From positions 1-64,000 of the forward strand of contig MU006257.1 in NCBI GenBank assembly GCA_010093685.1: a stretch of 64,000 nt of DNA, read 5' to 3'. Position numbers and translations under genes: made by a program. Positions 38,002 to 47,152 of this stretch are shown piece by piece (the stretch's first letter is position 1; every line of letters starts with the position of its first letter). The notes beneath the pieces are model-generated. The model saw only the letters and a program-made list of their open reading frames with translations. It was not told where the DNA came from and made no database searches. The stretch comes from Ophiobolus disseminans (taxonomy: Eukaryota; Ascomycota; Dothideomycetes; Pleosporales; Phaeosphaeriaceae).

Positions 38002-38182
38002 TGTAATAGGCTAAGCCCTAGGTATCTAGCGGAGCCTAGTTATAGATAAGATCCATCTAACCTTGTCCTGCCTAGTGTGTGGGGAAGCGAGCCACACCGA
38101 AAACTTATCACTGCACCTCTATAGCTCTTTATTAATTTAACTATTGTTATCAGGTACTAGCATACTTTGCGCAGCCCTTACA
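38002..38182 (+). repeat. 3' LTR of Gypsy-2 (181 bp)
   Basis: TGTAATAGGCTAAGCCC...GCAGCCCTTACA, preceded by a polypurine tract. Confidence 0.93.
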
Positions 38183-39423
38183 AACAACCCCTATAAATGC
38201 AACTATAAAATCTATAACAAGGATATGCTAGCTGTTATACGCTGCCTAGAAGAATAGGATTCTAAACTCTAGACTATAGAGAAGTTTACTGTCCTCACTA
38301 ACTACAAGAACCTAGAGTACTTTACTAAACTAAGGATGCTTAATAAAAGGCAGGTTAGATAGTCTATTCTCTTAGGACGCTACAACATCACGCTGCAATA
38401 CCGGCCTAGGAAGCTACATAAGAGAGTAGATAATCTTTTAAGAAGAGAATAAGACCTGCCTGCAGATATAGAAGATGCACGCCTTAAGCACTAGTATTGT
38501 CAGATTGAATAGTGTATTAATCTTAATGATATTTAATAGTATTGATAATCGTGATTGTCGTGTTCCGTGCTGTCTCGCACCACCCTGTGTTCTTAGGTTC
38601 TGGTTTTTCTAAGGAGGGGTACCTGCATAAGCGCATTGACTTCTAATAGGCCCTAGGCTTTATGCCCAAAAGTACCTTGTATCTAACAAGTATTAACAGC
38701 TTCTTAAGCCTACTACTAATAAAGAAGAGATAGAGGACTCTATAGATACTGTTATTTCCTTTACTAGCATAATTCTGCTAACTTATGCCTTTTCTGCCTA
38801 GATTAAACCTATAGAGCCTACTGCTCTAGAGCAACTCTAGAAACAAGGTGTAAAGGAAGATTAGACCTATTGCTTAGCACGCTAGTCTGTCCTAGATAGA
38901 GAACGACGCTTTCTAGTACACCTAGTATTAAAGGCATTAATAGGAGAATGCTATGTTGAAGGTAATACGCTTCTGCACTACCGCAACTAGAAACACGTTT
39001 CTACTCTTAAACTACTGCGCACAAGACTTAACTATAAAACTTATGCTTTACTAGCTACTAGTTACCTAGAAAGGGAATGGATTTACAAGATCCTGGCAAG
39101 AGACTACTTCTAGCCTAGCATGTCTAATAATATACGCCGCTTTGTTAGGAACTGCGACACCTATAGACGTGTTAAACTATAGCGAGATAGGCTGTAAGGG
39201 TTTCTTAAACCACTCCCCCTTTCTAAGAGGATCTGAAAAGAAATCTCTATAGATTTTATTAAAGAACTTCTAGAAAGCAATAGCTGCATAATACTCCTCG
39301 TGGTTACAGACTAGCTAAGCAGAGATGTAGTTCTTATTCCCTTAAAATATACTACAGCAGAAACACCTACTGCTAACTTCCTGCGCCATGTAGTCGCCTA
39401 TTATTAGCTGCTAGATGCTATTG
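38183..39423 (+). mobile_element. Gypsy-1 fragment, right of the Gypsy-2 insertion
   Basis: Continues 26601-26838 and matches 9095-10140 of the Gypsy-1 copy (RNase H, linker, H2C2 and start of the integrase core). It carries a solo LTR at 38498-38688 and ends abruptly after GATGCTATTG, in the middle of the integrase. Confidence 0.87.
38498..38688. repeat. Solo LTR (191 bp) in Gypsy-1, TSD AGTAT
   Basis: TGTCAGATTGAATAG...TTGTATCTAACA, flanked by AGTAT at 38493-38497 and 38689-38693. The uninterrupted target is seen at about 9409 (CACTAGTATTAACAGC). It keeps CA/TG dinucleotides (TGCTGTCTCGCACCACC), so it was RIPed little or not at all. Confidence 0.9.
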
Positions 39424-40055
39424 CTAAGAGAACTCTTAAATAGAATAGAGGGATTTGTAGGTTATCTCTTGCTAATACATAATTAGCTACGTTATTAGGT
39501 AGCTAGACTAACTTCTTTATCTCGCGACGCAAAACCCTATCTTAGTTAGTACGCAATGTAATAATATAGTGTAATAACTACCTCTGTACGCGCAATCCAC
39601 TTATCGCGTTTAAATTTATTAAGAATCTTAACTTCTCGAGGCAGCAGACCTCTAGGTACGTTAGCAGGCTCTTCTTTAAAAGGCTTTATGTTATTAGATA
39701 TAATAACTAAGTATAATAATTAAGTGTAGTAGTATAAGAGTAGGGTTGTTGTGTGCATATAACTTATATGTGCAAAGTTAAGTGTTTATGTAGTCTATGC
39801 ACAGCAGCGCGCGCAAACGCACTAGCGCATTTTTTAGTTCTTTTGCTGTACACAAACAATTTCACTCTAAAAATTGTCGCATTAATTTAAAAATACTCTT
39901 ATTTAAAAGATCACATTGAATTACGCAGGTATACTAATTATTATAAGTTTTTATTATAGTATAGGCTGTAATCTAACGCGCAACGCTAATTGCACTAGCG
40001 GAAATCTAAGATTGCGCTAGTGCGAACAGGAAATTGAACTCACTTTATACGCATT
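39424..40055. other. Unassigned sequence with a degenerate minus-strand reading stretch
   Basis: It lies between the Gypsy-1 break and a solo LTR. On the minus strand about 39.5-39.7 kb reads NVPRGLLPREVKILNKFKRD then KWIARTEVVITLYYYIAY, with TAG/TAA positions consistent with lost Q or W codons. I do not recognise the family. The rest (39.7-40.05 kb) is AT-rich with no motif seen. It may be part of the same duplicated segment as the histone-like pseudogene. Confidence 0.4.
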
Positions 40056-40249
40056 TGTCAGATTTAATGAGGTATTAAAACCTGATAATAGATAAGATAA
40101 ATTAATAATAATGTGTTGTATTGTCTTCTCTAGTTAAGTGCGGAGTTTAACTAGTTGTTAGATCTAGTACTAGTGTGCTAAGGCGCTTGTGCTAGCCCCT
40201 CCTGTTTCTTTTAGTGTTAGTAGCCTTACAGCACCCCTGATATCTAACA
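40056..40249 (-). repeat. Solo LTR of Copia-B (194 bp), TSD GCATT
   Basis: TGTCAGATTTAATGAGG...TGATATCTAACA is the reverse complement of the Copia-B LTR. It is flanked by GCATT at 40051-40055 and 40250-40254. Confidence 0.92.
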
Positions 40250-40345
40250 GCATTTTACGCTCACCCGCTAAAATCACAATATTTTCTATACCTACACATT
40301 CTAGAACTCAATTATTATAAGCTAGTATTACATTAGCACTACAAT

Positions 40346-41246
40346 ATACCGTAGACAAAGTAGAAGCGCGACGCTTAAACTAGTGGCAAGGCACCCCGCA
40401 CGCAGCTCGCCTCTAAGGCCGCTTAAAAGTGAATTCCTACTAAACGAAAGCGCAAATTTTACTATAAGCTAGGCAGTATGTTATCACAGTTACTTATTAC
40501 ATACGTGTTCATATATTATATAGCCGTAGCCCTTAAAGAGATCCGCCGCTACTAGAAGTCGACTAAGATACTCCTCTATAAACTCCCGTTTTACCGCCTA
40601 GTTTGCGAGATTATCTAAAATAAGTACCCTAGCTGAGTTTTTAGATTGCAAGCCTTAGCTCTTAGTGCAATTCAAGAAACAATAGAAGCCTATCTAGTTG
40701 GTTTCTTTGAAGGTAGGCAGTTATAACATGTTATATTCAATAATTAAGATGCTAATATTCCTAGATACTTAGGTTTAGGCTGGTAAATTGGGTCTCCACA
40801 TCGGGAAGCTAAAACCGCAATATCTCTACGAGTACCCAACCGAATCAGATGGTCTATAGTTCAGTTTGTAGCCCTAATGTAGGTTTATAATCCTGTTGTA
40901 CAACGCTGTTTGATACTTCCAATACTGCAAAAGTTATCTAGGTACCCAAATCTGAAACATTAAGTCTCCACATAAAACTCCGAACCTGAATAGCTTTTGC
41001 AGCATTGGATGTATAACATGATATTATATAGCAAGGATATAGACCTGGCTTAGGGCTACAAAACAGGCTATAGATCGTCTGATTCGATTAAGAACTCGTA
41101 GATATATTGCGGTTTTAGCTACCCGATGTGGGGACCCAATTTACCAGCCTACAAGTTAGGTTAATGCGATTTATACCTAACAAGTTACGACTTAGCAGAA
41201 GGATATGTACTTAGCTAGGCGATACTATCGAAATCTTAGTGTATAG
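40346..41246 (+). pseudogene. Histone H3-like pseudogene, RIP-mutated and split by a MITE
   Basis: The first exon (40346-40475) keeps the H3 tail pattern: SGKAPRTQLASKAA, then KRKFYYKLG aligned with the tail before the core. A 48-bp intron (40476-40523, GTATGT...TAG) joins in phase to give the G-T-V-A-L junction of H3. Exon 2 (40524-40712) reads KEIRRY, KST, LPFY, RLVCEII, ALALSAIQETIEAYLVGFFE. After a possible short intron comes DANI, then the MITE (40778-41149), then AIY..QVTT, QKDMYLARR and a stop near 41246. TAG/TAA/TGA codons interrupt at least six H3 positions. The core loop between EII and VFRLQ is two codons longer than in H3. It is non-functional. Confidence 0.8.
40778..41149. mobile_element. 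MITE (372 bp) with long TIRs, GGCTGGTAAAT family
   Basis: The left end (GGCTGGTAAATTGGGTCTCC) is the inverted copy of the right end (GGGGACCCAATTTACCAGCC), with one mismatch in that stretch. The inverted repeats extend about 70-90 bp with few mismatches. It has no reading frame. It shares its terminal 11 bp with the larger element at 24913-25944. A target duplication is not clear (TACTTAGGTTTA on the left against TACAAGTTAGGTTA on the right). Confidence 0.85.
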
Positions 41247-41505
41247 GGTGCATAGATTCTAGGTGTGCTTAGCCGTTAGGAGTTATAGGATATAGGATTT
41301 CAAAGGTTTTAGTAGCAATTAAGTCTGCTTCGTGAATACTATCTACTTGCTGTAATAACGGAATGTGATAAATGTAACATACTAACTAAATTCATACCTG
41401 CTTTAGTTTTAAAATACACATGTTTATAGATACGACTAATTTTGTTATACGCTAGCCTAATATAGCTAACCTAACCCCAATCTCTAGTCTGTGTAACCTC
41501 TACCT
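41247..41505. other. Intergenic remnant, no gene seen
   Basis: AT-rich, degenerate sequence. A short CTAACCTAACCCC stretch near 41.47 kb resembles the subterminal repeats of the 24913-25944 element. Nothing else is recognisable. Confidence 0.4.
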
Positions 41506-41661
41506 AACTTCTACAGGCGCTTTGTGAAAAACTATTCAGGGCTAGCAGCACCTCTTACCTAGCTTACTAGAGATGTACCTTTCTGCTAGGGAGAAGAAGA
41601 ACAACTAGCTTTTAATAAGCTGAAGGAGATCTTTATCACTAAACTAGTACTAGTACAACAG
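41506..41661 (+). mobile_element. Gypsy-type RT/RNase H fragment, left of the hAT insertion
   Basis: Reads NFYRRFVKNYSGLAAPLT, then AFNKLKEIF, typical of the RT-RNase H connection of Ty3/Gypsy. It is interrupted at TACAACAG by the hAT element. Confidence 0.75.
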
Positions 41662-44393
41662 CATAGATTTTGATTCCTGAATTATTTAAATCAAACACCC
41701 GGAATCAGAGTCAAATCAGGCTAAGTCAACACGAATCAAAGTCAAATCAGAGTCAAATCTGAGTCAGGTGTTGTTGGTGTTTTTGTATAGTTATACTGCA
41801 AATGGGGTCCTTAGGGCCTTACTGTCGCTTCCATCATCACTGTCAATGTAGTTATTTAGCAGTCTATAAGCGACACTACAGTGTAACCAATCCTTTAACA
41901 ATTCTAAGCATCTAATTGTGTTAGCACTTAATTGAGATCTCTCCCACGACGTTGTTCTTCTTGCCTTGCTAAATATTCGCTCTAACTCAGCGCTTATTGC
42001 AAAGGCAGAGAGCACGTCAACAGCAAGTTGTAACAGGGCAGGGAAGGTTGATTGTTGTGTCGGCTGGGCCCACCACTCAATAACCGTCATTTGTCTCCCT
42101 TTTAGAGTTAGCAGTCGACTTAGAGGAGCAGAGATAAAGGCTTTAAAATTGTCCTCACTATCTGCAACAACGGCCGATTGTTGTTGCCACTAATCAAAGG
42201 CTGACAACTCAGCTGCGGAGGTGTCTTGATCCCTCGGGCTGCTAGACAGGGTAGGCTCAAGCCGATCACGGTATATATGCCATAAGGCCTCTGCTCGTTG
42301 CAGACCTAATTTCAACTACTTCTTCTTCTCTGCTGTATTCTATTGGTTCTGTAGCTATTTGTAACGACGTTCTAGGTGCACAAGGGCAGCTGTAATGTAG
42401 GCACCACTCTCATCAATAAGCGCGTAGTACTTGCTAAAGAGGAACCAGGCCGTGTTTAGTGGGGCAAGCAGAGTTTTGTGCTTAGAGTGGTGCCTCTGTT
42501 GGTCTTCGAAGTGGTTGATTAGGAATTCTATAGATAGTTAGAAACAGTCGAGGGTCGCTTGATGTCCCTCTGCTTTAAGAGTTACCTCCTTAAAAGGAAG
42601 AAGGAAGTTGTAGACATGCTCTAGGAGTGTCCAGTCGTCGTCTGTAAGCATAACTAACTCCAGAGCATTAGGATATCTTGCACACAACGCGTTGAGGATA
42701 GGCCTTGTTCTAAAGGCCTCTTCAATCATAAGAAGCCAACTATTCCACCGTGTCTCGCTAGGGATCTTAGGGATAGTTGATAGGCACTCTGGAAACCCTT
42801 TTGCCAGTCTCTTAAAGGCTTGACTGAATTTGTCGTCTCGCAGTATAACTGCAAAACTGCGGAGTTTTGCAAGTGCAGGGTGCCTTGCAAGGGCTGTGTC
42901 TGCAATATCGTAGTTACTACAACTGTAGCTCTCTGTCCTGTCCCTGTTAGACTCTAGTTGTGACAACCTTGCTCTTTCATACGCTAGTTTAGCTGCTTCT
43001 TTATTAGTTGCAAACATAAAGGCCTGTGTAGCGAGGTTGATAATATGGCTAATGCAACGTAGTCTTCGCGTCTTCTCAGTCTAGTAGCTAATGCCTTCAG
43101 CACGCATAAAGGACTCAATTGCACGGACAAGCGTGTTATTCACTCCCGCGTTGTTAGAGGTTATCTAGCCCAGCCGTGTAGTAAGGTTGTACTCCTTGAT
43201 AGTCCGTATAAGAATTGTAGCCAAGTATGCCCTAGATTTAGACTCTTCGCCGTCAACGTCAACAAGGTCGAGAAGGAGTTGAATTAGCTGTCTATTTTGG
43301 TCCACAAACTGGACATTCACTGCCTGGAAGTGCTTGTGCCTGTGCTTCGTTTTCCACGTGTCAGTGCTGATATGGAAGCAGCTAATTGTATCGTCGCAGA
43401 GATATCGAATAACCTCCTCTTGTTGAGCGCGGAAGTTCCGGACAATGCGTGAGGACAGTGAGCTACTAGAGCGAAGCAATACATGCTCAGCCTCAGGGTT
43501 GACAGCCATAATCAACGCTTTAAATTCGTTGGAGACCACTGATTTGTGTGATATACTGCACGCGGTCACAAAGCGGGCAAGGGCGTTGCGGAACAACTGC
43601 TTTTGAGCAGCACTGCGGAGGACTGTGACGGTTTGATTGTGACTAGATTCAGCATGCTTTGTAGCCATACTATGGAGGCCTTGTTGCAGGCTGTTGGCTT
43701 GTGCAATTGTTGAGGGTGTAGCTGAGAACCTGCCCACGAAGATGGCATGTTTTCGGAGGTGACGAGCCGCATTGCTTGATGGGCCTTTCCAGTTACAGTT
43801 GTCCTCTGCGCAGTAGAAGATTTGATGGCCATGATCATCCCTCTCAGCCTCGTAGGGTAGCCGTGCTCTTGCATGCTTCCAAACTGACTTGTCCTTCTGC
43901 CCAAGGCCTCTGTAAGGTGTACTGCTGCCCCTCTTCCTCTTAAGAAACTGTGCCCCAGTCTCTGTCGCAGAAGTAACTGGCAAAGGCGTTAAAGGTACAG
44001 TTGATTGGGACTGGGTGTCGGCATCGTTAAGGAAGGCAACAATCCTCTCGTTGATATCGATCAGGCTAGTATTGTCGGTATCCTCTGCAGTCCCTGTATC
44101 GTCCAGCAGTGCAATTGACGCATCATCATATGTATCATCTTTATCTGGGACAGCGAATGTCTGGGTCAGGCGGCTTCTTCTGGGACGATTAGCCATAGTG
44201 GAAAGTGGGTTGGTAGGTTGGACAAAGGTGTGTATACAGCTAAGAGACCGAGTTTTCAAGGATAGGGTATAGCCGAAGTTGAGCCGGCTGATTCAATTGA
44301 TTCAGAGTCAAATCAAAAGGTCATGAATCTGAGTCAAATCAATCAAATCAAATCAGATTTGATTTGATTATGAATCAGAAATCAAAATCTATG
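41662..44393 (-). mobile_element. hAT DNA transposon (2732 bp), RIP-inactivated, 8-bp TSD
   Basis: The ends CATAGATTTTGAT and ATCAAAATCTATG are perfect 13-bp inverted repeats. Flanking 8-bp duplications are TACAACAG (41654-41661) and CACAACAG (44394-44401), differing by one C/T. Subterminal regions on both sides are crowded with GAGTCAAATC-type motifs, likely transposase-binding sites. One minus-strand transposase frame fills the element. It is inserted into a Gypsy fragment. Confidence 0.93.
41791..44196 (-). pseudogene. hAT transposase, BED finger plus hATC dimerisation domain, seven nonsense codons
   Basis: One continuous frame of 802 codons starts at the first ATG (44196). A BED-type zinc finger (CAEDNCNWKG...HLRKH) lies at about residues 128-150, after a KRKRG basic stretch. 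The RNase H-like catalytic region includes FHISTDTWKTKHRHKHFQAV. The C-terminal hATC motif includes FPALLQLAVDVLSAFAISAE, then LERIFS and LSANTI.CLELLKDWL. Seven in-frame stops end at 43167, 43083, 42540, 42357, 42342, 42318 and 42192 (six TAG, one TAA). No frameshift was found. Every stop is a single transition away from a Gln or Trp codon, as RIP produces. The protein is otherwise well preserved, so inactivation is recent relative to the older nest. Confidence 0.92.
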
Positions 44394-44401
44394 CACAACA
44401 G

Positions 44402-44500
44402 GACCTAGACTAGGAAACTATCCTTAAAACAGATGCATTAGGATATGTAGTTGCTAGGGTGCTATCGTAGTATAACGATTAAGGACTACTAAGACTAGTG
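44402..44500 (+). mobile_element. Gypsy RNase H fragment, right of the hAT insertion
   Basis: Continues the frame broken at 41661 (ETILKTDALGYVVARVLS). RIP-like sequence ends near 44500 and ordinary gene-type sequence begins. Confidence 0.7.
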
Positions 44501-44934
44501 GCCTCCCAAACGCAAATCCCGGCTAAGCGCGCGCCCTCGTCCGCCTAGAAGCGCCCCGCATATTACCCCGACGTGCGGCTCACGCTCTCAACACAGCACA
44601 TGTTCTTCGGGGGACTGTCGTGGGGAGGAGGAGGCGCTGATAGAGATGTATGAGGAGTTACATCGGAGTGTGGGAGAAGTGAGATTTCTGGGCTGGGCGT
44701 TTGGCGCTGTGAGCGGATGCCGCTTCATGAGTTCGTCAGCCTCGGTGTCCGAACAAAGTCCTAGTGATATCGGTCACGAAAAGGTGGTACAGCGACGTAG
44801 AACAGCGTCTTTCACAGCTTACATCTCACGAGACTGGTTGGAGGACGCAATACTAGAAATTCATACTATCAAATGCTATATATATATATACAAACGTGTC
44901 TCTTCACCTCATTTGTTTTTCCTCTCCATCCCCC
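44501..44934. other. Boundary and 3' flank of the LysM gene, no gene seen
   Basis: Sequence of ordinary composition. The plus-strand frame at 44646-45011 shows no motif and runs into the antisense of the LysM gene. A TATATATATATA run at about 44879 and AT-rich sequence could belong to the 3' end region. Confidence 0.4.
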
Positions 44935-46476
44935 TTAGTTCTTCACGCAAACGTACGTATCCTTCCACAGGCCCCCGCACCCCGATCCAACACTCGGATT
45001 CCACGCGTTGAACTGCGCGGCCGAGATCTTAAACTTCTGCTGGATGTCGTAGCAATACTCTCCGGTCTGCGGAAGGTACCACTGCTTACAGCTGCACAAG
45101 CTGCCGGGCTGCGTCGGCTCCGGGTGCGCCGTCGTGCACCCCGTGGGCGAGGGCGTGGGCGTGGGTGTAGGCGCCTTGCTGGTCGGCGTGTGTCCGACGA
45201 CACTAACGCAGACATTGACCTCTGCCCATAGGCCCGTGCACTGCCTGCCGCCGACGCCCGTGTTCCAGTTGACGAACTGCGCGAGCGAGATGCCGTGCTT
45301 GTCGGCGATGACCTGGCAGTTTTCGTTCTTTTGCACAAAGTAGAAGGCGTCGCAGTTGGCAACCATGCCGGGCATGGTGGGCAGCGGCGTCGCGATGCCG
45401 TTGCCCGAAGGCGTGGGCGTTACGCTCGTGACGGGAGCAGAAGTCGGTGTGCCGGGTATGCCTACGCAATAGTACGTTTGGGCCCAGAGGCTGGTGCAAT
45501 CGCTGCCGACGGCGGGGTTCCATGTAATGAAGTCGCGCAGGGAGAAGGTGCCGTATTGCTTGACGATCTTGGCACATGTGTCGTCCTTGACGGCGAAGTA
45601 GAAGTTCGTGCAGGACGAGATGAGGCCGTCCTGAGTGGGTTGGGGCTTCGGTGTGCCGGTGCCAGTGGGCTTGGAAGTGGACGAAGGAAGAGGCGTGGTG
45701 GGTGTTCCGGGCACGCCGACGCAGTAGTATGTTTCTGCCCAGAGGCCGCCGCAGTCGGCGCCAACTGCTGGGTTCCATTTGATGAAGTCGGCAACGTTGA
45801 AGGTGCCGTATTTCTGGACAATCTTGGTACACGTGTCGCTTTTGACTGCGAAGTAGAAGCTGGTGCACGAGTCAATCAAGCCCTCCTGGGTGGGTGATGG
45901 TTTCGGTGTGCCGGTAGCGGTAGCGGTAGCGATGGGAGTCGTAGGTGTGCCTGGAATGCCGACGCAGTAGTATGTCTGGGCCCAAAGTCCATCGCAGTCA
46001 GGGCCAACGGCAGGATTCCATTTGATGAAGTCAGCGATGCTAAAAGTGCCGTACTTGTTCGCGATCTTCTGGCAGTTGTCGCTCTTGACCGCGAAATAGA
46101 AGTTGGTGCACGAATCGACGAGGCCGTCTTGGGTCGGCGAGGGCTTGACGATCTTGGTAGGAGTTGGCGTGGTAGAAGAAGAAGAAGAAGTGACCGTTGC
46201 CGGAGGAGGTGGAAGGACTTCGATGCAGTACGAATTGCCGATCACGATGCCGCTGCAATCATTCTTGACTGATGGGTTCCACTTGACAAAGTCTGCGTGC
46301 GAAATGCCCCAGAAGTCTTCGAAGTAGGCGCAATTCTCGCTGGCGGTCTTTGCGTCGTCGTACCAGTTGCAGTTTTTCGTCGTACTGGGGTCGATTGGAC
46401 CGTTCTGGCGGCGGATGACGCTTCGTGCAAACACACCAGAAGAAACGAAAAGAATGATAGGGGTGGCGAACTTCAT
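44935..46476 (-). CDS. Secreted protein with six LysM domains
   Basis: An uninterrupted 513-aa frame. I take the ATG at 46476 (MKFATPIILFVSSGVFA) because it starts a signal peptide; an upstream in-frame ATG at 46521 would place 15 residues before it. Six LysM modules lie at about residues 36-87, 120-172, 205-257, 297-349, 385-436 and 462-513. Each has a paired Cys pattern and a DF.KWNP or QF..WN signature. They are joined by Thr/Pro/Ser-rich linkers (TPTPTPSPT) likely to be O-glycosylated. Modules 2-4 are near-identical, indicating internal duplication. No catalytic domain is present. LysM binds chitin oligomers; in this architecture it fits a LysM effector or a wall-bound chitin-binding protein. 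It is intronless, with normal codon use. It shares an upstream region with the divergent gene at 47153. Confidence 0.93.
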   Translation of the reverse strand: MKFATPIILFVSSGVFARSVIRRQNGPIDPSTTKNCNWYDDAKTASENCAYFEDFWGISHADFVKWNPSVKNDCSGIVIGNSYCIEVLPPPPATVTSSSSSTTPTPTKIVKPSPTQDGLVDSCTNFYFAVKSDNCQKIANKYGTFSIADFIKWNPAVGPDCDGLWAQTYYCVGIPGTPTTPIATATATGTPKPSPTQEGLIDSCTSFYFAVKSDTCTKIVQKYGTFNVADFIKWNPAVGADCGGLWAETYYCVGVPGTPTTPLPSSTSKPTGTGTPKPQPTQDGLISSCTNFYFAVKDDTCAKIVKQYGTFSLRDFITWNPAVGSDCTSLWAQTYYCVGIPGTPTSAPVTSVTPTPSGNGIATPLPTMPGMVANCDAFYFVQKNENCQVIADKHGISLAQFVNWNTGVGGRQCTGLWAEVNVCVSVVGHTPTSKAPTPTPTPSPTGCTTAHPEPTQPGSLCSCKQWYLPQTGEYCYDIQQKFKISAAQFNAWNPSVGSGCGGLWKDTYVCVKN

Positions 46477-47152
46477 AATGAATGCAGGTAATAAGTGTAT
46501 GGTGTAACGAATGTGGATCACAAGTGTGATGAAACGAGTGTGGTAGTCCCTGAGCAGAGACTAAAGAAGATCAGTATCGTCTTGGGGTACTCATCGCTGG
46601 TCAAATCTGCCGTAGATATGTATATACCTCGCGGCAGGAATGTAGACACCAGACCGCTCGATTCGGCCCATCAGACTAGCCACACTGTTGCCAAGTATAG
46701 CCCTAAGATTACTCTGTTAGCTCATTGATTCCACTTAGCACATAACACTGCATACATTCACATGCGACCGGAAGCGGGATGTTTTCGCCCTCGACTGAAA
46801 GTGACAGGGATGCTTTTACGACCACTGGGTGGGCAGGCAATAGCGCTTGCATCGTAATGACTTCCGCTTACCGGAATAAATTATGCGACTAGGATTCTGC
46901 TCTTGAAGTTGTGATTCGATCCGTTGTTGGTGCTTAGCAGGCGCTATGTAGTGAGAGTGTGCTTAGCCGGATAACGCGGCGGGCCGCTTGCGATCGTCTT
47001 GGCAAGGCTGACCTCGTTTAATCTCCACGTCACCTTGGCATTGACTGTGCCGCAACATATAGTCTTGCGAAATCACTCTGGGTTACGCCGGAACTACGCG
47101 AACGGTCCAAATACATCGAATCCTTTCTCTCGTCTCACCATCAGGATTCAGG
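46477..47152. promoter_or_regulatory. Shared upstream region of two divergent genes
   Basis: A 676-bp interval between the start of the six-LysM gene (minus) and the start of the hypothetical gene (plus). It contains no supported gene. The plus-strand frames at 46495-46728 and 46999-47283 lack motifs; the latter only overlaps exon 1 of the next gene in another frame. Confidence 0.45.

Larger units (their letters stand above)
26839..38182 (+). mobile_element. Gypsy-2, full-length chromovirus with nested Copia-B, TSD AACAA
   Basis: Two 181-bp LTRs (26839-27019 and 38002-38182) are flanked by AACAA (26834-26838 and 38183-38187). Without the nested Copia-B the element is about 5.6 kb. A 38-bp tandem array follows the 5' LTR and a Gag region spans about 33.2-34.1 kb. 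The RT (KELTSLIDKG...GGGLRFCVDYRALNAI, with TAG breaks) lies at about 35.0-35.7 kb, with RNase H to 36.25 kb. The integrase is at about 36.5-37.3 kb and a chromodomain near 37.8-37.9 kb. GAGGGGGG precedes the 3' LTR. Stops throughout make it inactive. Confidence 0.92.

Noticed and set aside
44646..45011. 121-aa plus-strand frame as a gene
   Set aside because: It has no motif and runs into antisense of the LysM coding region.
45203..45897. Frames of 137-221 aa overlapping the six-LysM gene on both strands
   Set aside because: GC-rich repeat-coding DNA leaves other frames open; only the LysM frame has a signal peptide and a family match.
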